From Celeribacter baekdonensis B30 (GTDB lineage Bacteria > Pseudomonadota > Alphaproteobacteria > Rhodobacterales > Rhodobacteraceae): a stretch of 64,000 nt of DNA. A program made the position numbers and the translations under genes. The stretch is taken from positions 32,737-96,736 of the forward strand of contig NZ_AMRK01000014.1 of the NCBI RefSeq assembly GCF_000299875.1, read 5' to 3'. Below the pieces are notes generated by a model. That model was not told the DNA's origin and made no database searches. It was given only the letters and a program-made list of their open reading frames with translations. Below, piece after piece: positions 33,221 through 41,161 of the stretch; the first letter of the stretch is position 1, and each line of letters begins with the position of its first letter.

Positions 33221-33775
33221 TCACTCGACAACAATGATTTTAGACACCAGCTCAGCCGTGTTGCGCGCCCCCAGCTTTTTCATCAGCCGGGCGCGGTGAA
33301 CTTCGACGGTGCGATGGGAAATACCAAGCGTGACACCGATCTCTTTACAGGTTCGCCCATTGACAACATGCCGGGCAATGTCCTGTTCGCGCGGGGTCAG
33401 ATCGACCGAGCGCGCCACCTGTTCGGCCACTCTTTCAAAGGCCCAAATCGTCAAAGCGAAAGGGTCCGCGGGGCTCAGCGTCACACCACGCGCCCGCACC
33501 CAGCAAATCGTCCCATCGGCTGTTTTCATAAACCTCTGATCTTCATAGCATGTATGGTTGGCCATTTCGGTTTTGGCCCGTGCGCCGATCAGGTTGAAAT
33601 CGGCGTGACTGGGATAAAGCAGCCGAACCGATTGGCCTTCAAGCGTTTCGGCCTTGTAGCCGAGCATGGCCTGCGCCGCCTTATTGGCGCGCAAAATCTG
33701 GCGATGCGCAAGGATCAGTTGCGCGATGGGAGATTCAATAAATCCAAGGTCGCTCAGAGAGGGATTGGTGATCAT
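33221..33775 (-). CDS. LuxR/NarL-type regulator with PAS domain
   Basis: A protein of about 184 residues: an N-terminal PAS domain (about 5-115; AHRQILRANKAAQAMLGYKAE and the SHADF/FMKTADGTICWVRARG strands) and a C-terminal LuxR helix-turn-helix (LTPREQDIARHVVNGRTCKEIG, then LGISHRTVEVHRARLMKKL). No receiver domain is present, so it senses a ligand or redox state through PAS. An ATG at 33793 gives six extra residues; neither start has a good ribosome site. It is divergent from the thiolase gene, and the gap holds the TACGTA array and a GTGGTGC palindrome. It thus probably regulates the thiolase-rpoN operon. Confidence 0.85.
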   Translation of the reverse strand: MITNPSLSDLGFIESPIAQLILAHRQILRANKAAQAMLGYKAETLEGQSVRLLYPSHADFNLIGARAKTEMANHTCYEDQRFMKTADGTICWVRARGVTLSPADPFALTIWAFERVAEQVARSVDLTPREQDIARHVVNGRTCKEIGVTLGISHRTVEVHRARLMKKLGARNTAELVSKIIVVE

Positions 33776-33809
33776 GGGGGCAGTATAGCGCATCCGCAGG
33801 GGCTGCCTA

Positions 33810-33837
33810 TACGTATTTGACTACGTAGGAATACGCA
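33810..33837. promoter_or_regulatory. Array of TACGTA-like hexamers in the luxR-thiolase gap
   Basis: TACGTA at 33810-33815 and 33822-33827 and TACGCA at 33832-33837 are spaced 12 and 10 bases start to start, about one helical turn. NarL/LuxR-type regulators commonly bind phased short sites of this kind. The array lies between the divergent LuxR and thiolase genes. Confidence 0.55.
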
Positions 33838-33880
33838 TAAGTAGTTGCCCTAATATCGCTGCGCTGCACAGGCAGGCAGG

Positions 33881-33896
33881 GTGGTGCAAGCACCAC
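33881..33896. promoter_or_regulatory. Perfect palindrome GTGGTGC-AA-GCACCAC before the thiolase gene
   Basis: Seven-base arms (33881-33887 and 33890-33896) are separated by only two bases. That is too tight for an RNA hairpin loop but suitable as a DNA operator. It lies 38 bases before the thiolase start. Confidence 0.55.
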
Positions 33897-33933
33897 AGGG
33901 GCGGACTAAATGGCAATCACAAAGGAGAACAAC

Positions 33934-35100
33934 ATGACCGGCATTCATATCGTGGGCAGTGGCCATACCGCGTTTGGGCGGCTCGATGCCCGAAGCCTGG
34001 AAGACCTGATCGTCGAAGCCACGCGCGAGGCTTTGTCGGAGGCCGGGATCAGCGGCAAAGACATTGATGCGGTGTATCTAGGACATTTCAATGCTGGCAT
34101 GTCCGACGATGGGTTTGCCTCATCCTTGATCCATCAGGCCGACGACCAATTGCGGTTCAAACCGGCAACACGGATTGAAAACGCCTGTGCCTCGGGGTCG
34201 GGGGCGGTTTACGCCGGGATGGACGCCATTTTGGCGGGTCGGGCCAAGCGCGTTTTGGTGGTGGGTGTCGAAAAAATGACCCACCGCAGCACACCCGAAG
34301 TGACCGCCTCTCTTGGCCGCGCCGGGTATCAAGGCGATCCGAGTGAAGCCGGGTTGAGCTTTCCGCAAGTGTTCGCCATCGCGGCCAAAGCCTATGCCGA
34401 GCGCTATAGCGATCCGATGGAGGCCATGGCGCGGATTTCGTCGAAGAACCATAAAAATGCTCTGGCCAATCCACTGGCCCAAATGCGCCGTGACCTGAGC
34501 TTTGAGCAATGCAACGAGGTGACCGAAAAGAACCCGTTGATCGCGCCGCCGCTGCGCTTGTCGGATTGTTCACTGATTTCCGATGGTGCCGCCGCCGTGG
34601 TGCTCAGTGCCGATCCGGCGGCCCATGCGCGCAGTGCGCATATCCGGGCCGCCGCGCATGTGTCGGATTTCCTGCCGATGTCGCGGCATGATATCCTGCG
34701 GTTTGAAGGTCCAAAACGGGCCGTGGCACAGGCCTATGCGGAGGCGGGCATCAAGGTGGATGATGTGGGATTTGCCGAGGTGCATGACTGTTTCACCATC
34801 GCGGAATTGCTGATGTACGAAGCGCTTGGCCTGTGTGACGCGGGGCAGGGGGCGACTGTGTTGGCGGACGGCTCTGTCTATCGCGGCGGACGGTTGCCGG
34901 TGAACCTGTCGGGCGGGCTTAAGGCCAAAGGTCACCCGGTCGGTGCCACTGGCGTGTCGATGCATGCGCTGTCGTTTCGGCAATTGACCGGCACGGCGGG
35001 GGAGATTCAGGTGGCTGCCCCGCGCCTTGGCGTTGTGGTCAATATGGGTGGCGCGGCGGTGGCAAACTATGCCACCGTGTTGGAGACGGGCCACGTCTGA
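33934..35100 (+). CDS. Thiolase / acetyl-CoA acetyltransferase (SCP-x-like)
   Basis: A 388-residue thiolase-fold enzyme of the SCP-x/archaeal thiolase branch. The nucleophilic cysteine is in RIENACASGSGAVYAGMDAI (about 84-103). The C-terminal catalytic histidine is in FAEVHDCFTIAELL (about 283-296), and a second in NLSGGLKAKGHPVGATG. The usual final CxGGG motif is replaced by VVNMGGAAVANY. The enzyme would cleave a beta-ketoacyl-CoA, consistent with the fate of a carboxylated ketone after CoA activation, but no CoA ligase is encoded nearby. The ATG at 33934 follows AAAGGAGAACAAC; the longer frame from 33910 lacks a site. It leads a probable operon with a small ORF and rpoN. Confidence 0.87.
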   Translation: MTGIHIVGSGHTAFGRLDARSLEDLIVEATREALSEAGISGKDIDAVYLGHFNAGMSDDGFASSLIHQADDQLRFKPATRIENACASGSGAVYAGMDAILAGRAKRVLVVGVEKMTHRSTPEVTASLGRAGYQGDPSEAGLSFPQVFAIAAKAYAERYSDPMEAMARISSKNHKNALANPLAQMRRDLSFEQCNEVTEKNPLIAPPLRLSDCSLISDGAAAVVLSADPAAHARSAHIRAAAHVSDFLPMSRHDILRFEGPKRAVAQAYAEAGIKVDDVGFAEVHDCFTIAELLMYEALGLCDAGQGATVLADGSVYRGGRLPVNLSGGLKAKGHPVGATGVSMHALSFRQLTGTAGEIQVAAPRLGVVVNMGGAAVANYATVLETGHV

Positions 35101-35128
35101 GCAAAGGCGTGGCTGAGGGGAGGAGCGT

Positions 35129-35293
35129 ATGAGCTTGGCCGACCTGTCGGGGGGCTTTGAGGATCGGGTGGTCGGTGTCGTTTTGGCATCAGTGCCACAG
35201 CGCGCGCGTTATGGCGGTGCCGTCGCGCGCCGCTTGATCCGTTCCGCGTTCATGGCGTTGAGCCCGCTTGCGCTGTTGGGTTCAACACCATGA
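35129..35293 (+). CDS. Small unannotated ORF (54 residues) coupled to rpoN
   Basis: An open frame of 54 codons with ATG at 35129 after GGGGAGGAGCGT, the best ribosome site in this stretch. Its TGA (35291-35293) overlaps the ATG of rpoN by four bases (ATGA). The peptide starts MSLADLSGGFEDRVVGVVLA, contains an Arg-rich middle (QRARYGGAVARRLIRSA) and ends with a hydrophobic stretch (FMALSPLALLGSTP), so it could be membrane-associated or amphipathic. I do not recognise it. It may be a genuine small protein or a leader whose translation opens the rpoN start. Confidence 0.6.
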   Translation: MSLADLSGGFEDRVVGVVLASVPQRARYGGAVARRLIRSAFMALSPLALLGSTP

Positions 35294-36585
35294 GAGGCCC
35301 CAGTCTGCATCAGGTTCAATACCCGGCACAGCGGATGTCTCAGACGATGCAACGTGCGCTCAATCTGTTGCAAATGGACAATGCCGAACTGAGCGGTCTT
35401 TTGATCGAAGAGGCCGCGCGCAATCCCCATGTGCAGGTCACGTTGCCGATGCCCGAAGACCCGGTGCCGCCGCGCAAGCGCAGGCATTGGGGCACGCCCG
35501 GTCTCATGGCCGGGGCCGCCGATTTTGATCCCGATCGCATGGGCGCCCAGGCGGCGGGTCTCTACGCCCATGTTCAGGCGCAGGTGGGGCTTCGTTTTAA
35601 GACCGCAAAGGAGCGCGCCATTGCCGAGGTGTTCGTCTCTGCGCTCGATCTGTCGGGCTGGTTGGGCGAGACGGTGGAGGAGGTCGCCCGCGCGGCGGGC
35701 TGTTCTCCTGAGACGGCGGAACAGGTGTTGCGCAGATTGCAGGGGGTTGAACCCACCGGGCTGTTCGCGCGGTCGCTGGCCGAATGTCTAAGCCTACAAT
35801 TGGCCGAGGCACAGGCCTTGGACGCGCCGATGCAGCGCTTGCTGGACAACCTTCCGGCCTTGGCGCGGGGCGATACGGCGGTGTTGTTGGATCGGTGCGG
35901 TGTGGATGCCAAGGAATTGGGTCGTATGGTTACGCTTTTACGCAGCCTTGATCCCAAACCGGGCGCGCAATTCGACTCCGGCCCGGCACCCCGTCGCGCG
36001 CCTGATCTGATCGTCAGCCGGGATGCACAGGACAGGTGGCAGGTGGTGATGAACCGGGCCAGCACACCGGAAGTTCAAGTGGCGCGTTTGGCCGAGCCGA
36101 CCAGTAAGGAGGGTTTGGAAACCGCACGATGGCTGGAGCGTACCTTGTCGCGGCGCAACCAAATGATCCTGCGGGTTGCGGGCTATGTGATTGCGTTTCA
36201 GCACGCGTTTCTGGAACAGGGGCCGACGCAGTTAAAGCCATTGACCAACGCCGAGGCGGGCGCGGCCCTGGGTCTTCATGAAACCACGGTGGGGCGTATC
36301 CGCAACGGGCTTTTGCTGCAATTGCCCGCGCGCGTGCTGGCGCTGGATGCGTTTTTTGGCCGGGGGCGCGTGGCGTGTCGTAATGGTGGCAGTCTCGCCG
36401 GGGATGCAATTGTTGCCATCATCCGATCCCTGGTTGCCACTGAACCGCCAAAGGCCCCGTTGACCGACGCTCAACTGGTGGACGCCCTTGCCCAACGGGG
36501 TATCACGTTGTCGCGTCGGACATTGGCCAACTGGCGCAAGCGCGCCGGGATCAAGGCCGCCTCAGACCGCAAATGCGCCAAATAG
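35290..36585 (+). CDS. rpoN: Sigma-54 factor (RpoN) paralogue with altered RpoN box
   Basis: A 431-residue sigma-54. Region I is glutamine-rich and ends in a short acidic/proline linker (HQVQYPAQRMSQTMQRALNL...). The core-binding part shows SPETAEQVLRRLQGVEPTGLFARSL. The helix-turn-helix is ALGLHETTVGRIRNGLLLQLP (about 325-345), followed by ALDAFFGRG. The RpoN box at about 408-416 reads SRRTLANWR rather than the usual ARRTVAKYR. The start at 35290 overlaps the small ORF's stop. It is probably a specialised sigma factor for the variant -24/-12 promoters at 21419 and 31878, acting with the activator at 29455; the general rpoN would be elsewhere in the genome. That specialisation is inference. 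Confidence 0.9.
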   Translation: MRGPSLHQVQYPAQRMSQTMQRALNLLQMDNAELSGLLIEEAARNPHVQVTLPMPEDPVPPRKRRHWGTPGLMAGAADFDPDRMGAQAAGLYAHVQAQVGLRFKTAKERAIAEVFVSALDLSGWLGETVEEVARAAGCSPETAEQVLRRLQGVEPTGLFARSLAECLSLQLAEAQALDAPMQRLLDNLPALARGDTAVLLDRCGVDAKELGRMVTLLRSLDPKPGAQFDSGPAPRRAPDLIVSRDAQDRWQVVMNRASTPEVQVARLAEPTSKEGLETARWLERTLSRRNQMILRVAGYVIAFQHAFLEQGPTQLKPLTNAEAGAALGLHETTVGRIRNGLLLQLPARVLALDAFFGRGRVACRNGGSLAGDAIVAIIRSLVATEPPKAPLTDAQLVDALAQRGITLSRRTLANWRKRAGIKAASDRKCAK

Positions 36586-36599
36586 GCCGCCCCGGCCTA
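36583..36599. terminator. Small GC hairpin at the end of rpoN
   Basis: TAGGCCG (36583-36589) and CGGCCTA (36593-36599) form a seven-pair stem that includes the rpoN stop codon. It has no T-run. It lies between the convergent rpoN and hydrolase genes and may act as a weak or bidirectional terminator. Confidence 0.35.
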
Positions 36600-36650
36600 A
36601 ACCGAAGATATGACAAACTGTTGTGCCAGCTCATCGTCTTGCCCATGAGA

Positions 36651-37427
36651 TCAGGGGATCACGCGCTTGATCTCGGCAACAACGAGGGCAGGGGCGGTTT
36701 TTTGGATGTAGTGGCCACTGGCCACCGGAACCACTCTGGCCTGCCGAAAGCCTGTTGCAAACCGTTCGGCATAGGAGATCCAAAGCCCGCGCCAGCGCGC
36801 ATCTTCGCCAAGACCACCCTGCTCGGCCACCATAATCGTGATCGGCATATCGCGCAGCGCGCTTAGGTCCGCCAATGCGGCCTCCGTCTCCGGCGCCCCT
36901 GCCAGTTCGAGTTGCTCAGTGTCGGACATGGTCAGACGCAAAAGCGCAGGCACCTCACAGCCACGCAGACCCGTCAATTTGCACTGAGCCGTAAAGCCCG
37001 GCAGGCGCGGATCAACCAAAACGATGCCCGCAACCTGTTCGGAATGGTCCTTGGCGAATTGCAGCGCATAAAGCGCTCCCAGCGAATGGCCGACAAGAAT
37101 ATAGGGCGCTGCAACGGTTTGCTGTGCCAATTCCTGTGTGAGGTGAGTGGACACCTCTGCGCCGGTGCGGCGTCCGTCGCGGTCACCGGGCCATGGACGT
37201 CCGACAAGCAGCGAGGGACCAAGCCCATAGCCCGCGCGGGTCCAGGCAAACCGCCCAAACTCGGGCGGGAGGGCCACGCCGTCCCAGACGTCAGCGGCAT
37301 CGCCAAGCCCCGCTTCGAAGACGACCGTCGGGCCGGTTGTGGCGCGGGTGACGTCTGGGGATGGGCCGGCACAGGCGGCCAAGGCCAGACAGAGTAAGAG
37401 ACGGGTTGAGGGACTGAGCATGGACAT
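36651..37427 (-). CDS. Alpha/beta hydrolase lipoprotein
   Basis: A 258-residue alpha/beta-fold hydrolase with a lipoprotein signal: LLLCLALAACAGPS, lipobox LAAC at about residues 17-20. TVVFEAGLGDAADVWDGV supplies the oxyanion-side start, YILVGHSLGALYALQFA the nucleophile elbow GHSLG (about 117-121), and VPVASGHYIQKTAP the catalytic histidine. The start at 37427 follows CAGGAGTTTCC; the frame is open further up to 37649 but that part overlaps the divergent promoter and is not signal-like. It is expected to be an anchored esterase or similar; the substrate is unknown. It is divergent from the AraC-type regulator at 37559. Confidence 0.82.
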   Translation of the reverse strand: MSMLSPSTRLLLCLALAACAGPSPDVTRATTGPTVVFEAGLGDAADVWDGVALPPEFGRFAWTRAGYGLGPSLLVGRPWPGDRDGRRTGAEVSTHLTQELAQQTVAAPYILVGHSLGALYALQFAKDHSEQVAGIVLVDPRLPGFTAQCKLTGLRGCEVPALLRLTMSDTEQLELAGAPETEAALADLSALRDMPITIMVAEQGGLGEDARWRGLWISYAERFATGFRQARVVPVASGHYIQKTAPALVVAEIKRVIP

Positions 37428-37558
37428 GGAAACTCCTGAAGGATGAGGCCTGAAGATGGTCTCGAAAGCGGGGCCAAAGCGACCGGTCCAAGCGGTCCGG
37501 TCCTTGTCACGCTGAGTCACCTCGTCCAGATTGCCCACGACAGCCAAGAGGACATCAG

Positions 37559-38680
37559 ATGTCGGACACTTTGATTGGAATGGCAGTGATGGCGACACTG
37601 GCCCTTTGGGTGCGGGGGGGTGGTTTCGATCGGCGGCTTTGGCCCGCAAGCCGCGCGCTCATTCTCTTTAGTGCCGCGTTGGCGGTGGCCCTGATCCTTG
37701 ACGCCACCCGATGGGCGGACTGGGAGGTGTTTATTCTTCCGATGCTGCCCCTGGCGCTGGCCTATCATCTCGACGCCTTGGCCGGAGAGGTGCAATGGCG
37801 GAGGGGAGATGCTCTAGTTGGGCTCAGTGGCGTGCTTTGCTTGCCCTATTTGCTCATGCCTGCTTCTGCGCTTCAGGCCATTGAGGCGGGCCAGATGCCC
37901 GATCTTGATCCGCGATTCCTGTTGGTGATGCTGGCCGGGGTTGGGCTGTTCTGGGCGCTGTTGATGTGGGCGACGACACTTTCGGGCCTGCGGATATGGC
38001 GGACCCTGCGCGACTACCGCACCCGCTTGGCACAGGTTATCGCACAGCCGCCCTCGCCCCGGCTAAATGGTGTCGCACTCCTTGGTGGCTTTCTGGCCTG
38101 CGTCTTCGGTCTGCACCTTTTGGACCTTCTGGCCCTTGGCTCTTTGCTGGGAGGCCAAGCGGGCGATCTGTTTCTTTTGGCGCTCATCCTTGGCGTTGCT
38201 TTGCATGGATTGAGCCTGCGCGAGGTTTGGCCCGACTGGGCCGATGCGGCGATCCGGTCGCCAGTTGACGCCGCGGACACAACACCAAGCTATGCGCGTT
38301 CGGGTCTCGACGCGGCGGCGATCACCCAATTGCTGGGGCGTCTCGATGCGGCGATGGCGCGGGAGTCTCTGTGGCGCATTCCCGGATTGACCCTGTCCGA
38401 TCTTGCAACAGCGGCGCGCGCGAAACCATTTTATGTCAGCCAAGCCCTCAACCAAGGCCGTGGCGAAAGCTTCTTTGATTACGTCAATCGCGCGCGCGTG
38501 TGCGAGGCGCAACACCTTTTGCGCGACAGCGATGACACAATCCTCGACGTCGCCTATGCTGTTGGGTTCAATGCAAAATCAACCTTCAACGCGGCGTTTC
38601 GCAAACATATGGGGATGACACCAAGCCAATGGCGCAGGGCCGAGCCGGTTGGACGGGACGCCACCGGAGGAACAGGCTGA
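37559..38680 (+). CDS. Membrane-anchored AraC-family regulator
   Basis: A 373-residue protein with an N-terminal half of about six or seven membrane segments (residues 3-20, 30-50, 55-75, 85-105, 125-145, 170-195 and 200-215) and a C-terminal AraC helix-turn-helix pair (about 260-365). In the latter, LTLSDLATAARAKPFYVSQALNQGRGESFFDYVN is the first half, and DDTILDVAYAVGFNAKSTFNAAFRKHMGMTPSQWR the second (pieces of a continuous domain). This membrane-sensor architecture occurs in regulators near hydrolases and beta-lactamase-like genes. It is divergent from the lipoprotein hydrolase and upstream of another hydrolase, both plausible targets. Confidence 0.85.
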   Translation: MSDTLIGMAVMATLALWVRGGGFDRRLWPASRALILFSAALAVALILDATRWADWEVFILPMLPLALAYHLDALAGEVQWRRGDALVGLSGVLCLPYLLMPASALQAIEAGQMPDLDPRFLLVMLAGVGLFWALLMWATTLSGLRIWRTLRDYRTRLAQVIAQPPSPRLNGVALLGGFLACVFGLHLLDLLALGSLLGGQAGDLFLLALILGVALHGLSLREVWPDWADAAIRSPVDAADTTPSYARSGLDAAAITQLLGRLDAAMARESLWRIPGLTLSDLATAARAKPFYVSQALNQGRGESFFDYVNRARVCEAQHLLRDSDDTILDVAYAVGFNAKSTFNAAFRKHMGMTPSQWRRAEPVGRDATGGTG

Positions 38681-38720
38681 TAGGGGCTGCGGACGCTTTC
38701 TTATGCAAGGTCCCGGACCC

Positions 38721-39773
38721 ATGACACCCTTCACCCGACGCCTTTTTTTGTCTCTTCTGGCTGCGTTACCCACAGCCTGCGCCGCCCCTGCGCGCCGCCC
38801 GCAAGACCCCGCAACGCGGCCCTATCCGCATCGCACCGTCACCATCCCGCGCGCGACCAGCGCATTGGCGGGAGAGATCGTGTCGCCTACTGGTATGGGC
38901 CCCTTTCCTGCCGTTCTGCTTTTATCTGGATCGGGACCGCAAGACCGCGATGAGACGGTGGCGGGGCATCGCCCCTTTCTCCTGCTCTCGGATGCGTTCG
39001 CACGCGCCGGGATCGCCAGCCTACGCTACGACAAGCGCGGGGTGGGAAGCAGCGCGGGGGATTTTGCGACAGCAACAATCACCGATTTCGCACGCGATGG
39101 TGGGGTCGCATTCGACTGGCTCGCCACACAACCCGAGATCGACTCGGATCGGATCGCATTGCTTGGCCATTCCGAAGGTGGGCTGACCGCCCCACTTGCA
39201 GCACGCGGGCGCAACGTGGCGGCTCTGGTTTTGATGGCGGGGCCGGGTCTGCCAATGGAACGGATCATCCGCCGACAGACCGAGGTGATCGCCCAGCAAA
39301 GCGGCGCAAGCGCAACCGAGATCATCCAGTTCGATCACGCCCTTGCAGAGATCTTTGAAGTGCTGCGCCATGCCCCAGATGCCGTACAGGCAAAACCCGG
39401 CATCGAAGCCGCGGTTGCGGATTTACCCCGGCAGGTGCGCCGCAATTTCATGGATATGCTCGCCACCCCTTGGGGACATGACGCCGTCCGCCACGATCCT
39501 CGCACCGTACTTGAGGCGTTCCCCGGCCCGGTTCTCGCGCTTTTTGGGGCGAAAGATGTTCAGGTCGATGCCATCGCAAACGCCGCTGCGCTGCGCGCCC
39601 TTGTACAGAGGCACCCGGCGTTTCAAGTTCAGATCTATCCGGGTCTGAACCATCTTTTTCAACCGAGCGACACGGGCAGTCCGCAGGACTACGCGCGGAT
39701 CGAGACGACGATGGCACCGGAGGTGATTACCGCGATCATACATTTTCTGAGACAGGCGTTCTCTTTATTTTAA
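38721..39773 (+). CDS. Exported alpha/beta hydrolase (serine aminopeptidase-like)
   Basis: A protein of about 350 residues with a lipoprotein-like or Sec signal (RRLFLSLLAALPTACAAP; lipobox-like TAC near residue 19). The hydrolase domain has PFPAVLLLSGSGPQDRDETVAGH, FARAGIASLRYDKRGVGSSAGDF, the nucleophile elbow LLGHSEGGLTAPL (GHSEGG) and a C-terminal aspartate/histidine region with GLNHLFQPSDTG. This pattern is that of YqiA/acyl-aminoacyl hydrolases annotated as alpha/beta hydrolases of unknown substrate. I chose 38721 because it begins the signal at once; an ATG at 38703 is also open. The gap to 40020 holds no defensible gene. Confidence 0.8.
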   Translation: MTPFTRRLFLSLLAALPTACAAPARRPQDPATRPYPHRTVTIPRATSALAGEIVSPTGMGPFPAVLLLSGSGPQDRDETVAGHRPFLLLSDAFARAGIASLRYDKRGVGSSAGDFATATITDFARDGGVAFDWLATQPEIDSDRIALLGHSEGGLTAPLAARGRNVAALVLMAGPGLPMERIIRRQTEVIAQQSGASATEIIQFDHALAEIFEVLRHAPDAVQAKPGIEAAVADLPRQVRRNFMDMLATPWGHDAVRHDPRTVLEAFPGPVLALFGAKDVQVDAIANAAALRALVQRHPAFQVQIYPGLNHLFQPSDTGSPQDYARIETTMAPEVITAIIHFLRQAFSLF

Positions 39774-40020
39774 GGCGCCCACGGGTTCTGACGCCTCCTT
39801 TCGGTTTCGGTTCTGCGCAAAATCTGGCAGCGTCAAGTGGGTGTCGGCAGGGGTTTTGAAGGGTCGATGTCAAGGGAGTGCCTGATCCGAAGGCTGTGAT
39901 GGTGTATGTGGTGTTTTTTGCCTGAAATCTGTGGATTCAAGCGACCTCAACCACCCCGTTTCCAGCATCGGCGGGCGGTTGCAACCCGTGTGACGGAAGG
40001 AGCTGACCCTGTGCGCCCCG

Positions 40021-41154
40021 TTATCGGGAAGGATCGCCATCGGGATGATCCCATTCAATGGGCAAATCAAAGGCCACGGACCAATTGAAAAGCGGCGAGT
40101 CGTCAAGCGCGCACTGTTCCGTATCCGAGTCCCGGAGGCATCCGCGTGCCCCTTCGAGCCGCCCGGATCGTCCAGACGTGCCGTTGTAAAGCGCGTAGCT
40201 GACACGCGCGGAGCGCGCCGGGGGACGGTCGAGCACAAGGCGGATGCGGCTTGGACCCGCCGGTTCAACCGCGATGATGTGGCTCTGTGGGTCATGCAGC
40301 GAAAACCCATACTGGCCGGGGTCGCGCACATGCTCGGTATCAAAACACAGCGGTTCCACGGGCACGTCAAAGTCGATCAAAACGGTGTTGTCGCTATGGG
40401 TCAGTCGGCGCGGTTGAAGCGGGTGCCAGTCTTTGCCCTCCTGCGCCAACCGCCGATAGGCCTTGGCAAAAAGGGCGCCATGCCGCCGGGTGGAGGCAGC
40501 ATCAATATGAGCCCAATCTATGTAGTCATACTGGTATTTTGGCCCCACCAGAACAAGTTGAGGATGGGTCAGCGCGGCCTGAAATTGCATCTGCGGCGTG
40601 CGAAAATGGCGCCGATCCCCGCTGCAATAGCCGGAAATGCTTGAGGTTTGACACAGCAGCATCGGCATCGGCTCTGTTGTGTCAAAGATGTCTGAGAGCG
40701 CAGAGGCAAAATCCTGATGCCATTGCGCAAGGATGCGGTCGTATTCCGCGGTGCCTTGCGCCCCGTCGGTTTCCCCATGCAGCACCAAAATCGCGCCAAA
40801 CTGGACCTCCGGCACATGGGTCTTGGCCATTTGGGCTTGGGCGATCACCTGTTCAAAAACGTGGCTTGGCCCGCCTTTTCGCAGCACTGCATAGGGCTGA
40901 CCGGCCCAACCTTGCCCGGCCAAAATGAGCGGGTCAGAAGAGGTCTTTAAGAGCTGTGCCGCAAAGCCGCTGGCGATGGTTTCCGTGCCGGTTTCGCGCA
41001 GAGGACCAAGCCGCGCTGTCAGTGGCTGGCCATTTCCTCCGACTGGGCCGCCGTCAAAACACAGGGCATGATCCCGCGCCACGGGATCAACCGTCATTGC
41101 CGGGGCGCGTCCCGTCGCAAGACTTTGTCCGGTGATCAAAAATAAATGCGTCAC
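40021..41154 (-). CDS. SGNH-type sialate O-acetylesterase-like protein
   Basis: A protein of about 377 residues. FLITGQSLATGRAPA holds the GQS nucleophile block I (serine), AILVLHGETDGAQGTAEYDRIL holds the G-E-D block near the middle, and YDYIDWAHIDAASTRRHGALFAKAYRRL supplies the DxxH catalytic pair (fragments quoted). It resembles carbohydrate esterases of the sialate O-acetylesterase group, although the C-terminal 100 residues form a separate beta-rich domain. The longer open frame to 41214 overlaps the LysR gene; a GTG at 41154 starts the conserved THLFLITGQS. No signal peptide is evident. Substrate unknown. Confidence 0.65.
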   Translation of the reverse strand: MTHLFLITGQSLATGRAPAMTVDPVARDHALCFDGGPVGGNGQPLTARLGPLRETGTETIASGFAAQLLKTSSDPLILAGQGWAGQPYAVLRKGGPSHVFEQVIAQAQMAKTHVPEVQFGAILVLHGETDGAQGTAEYDRILAQWHQDFASALSDIFDTTEPMPMLLCQTSSISGYCSGDRRHFRTPQMQFQAALTHPQLVLVGPKYQYDYIDWAHIDAASTRRHGALFAKAYRRLAQEGKDWHPLQPRRLTHSDNTVLIDFDVPVEPLCFDTEHVRDPGQYGFSLHDPQSHIIAVEPAGPSRIRLVLDRPPARSARVSYALYNGTSGRSGRLEGARGCLRDSDTEQCALDDSPLFNWSVAFDLPIEWDHPDGDPSR

Positions 41155-41161
41155 TTGGATC

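Noticed and set aside
33871..33887. GG...GC pattern before the thiolase as a third sigma-54 promoter
   Set aside because: The spacing is nine, not ten, and the sequence lacks the AACCTGC element shared by the other two promoters.
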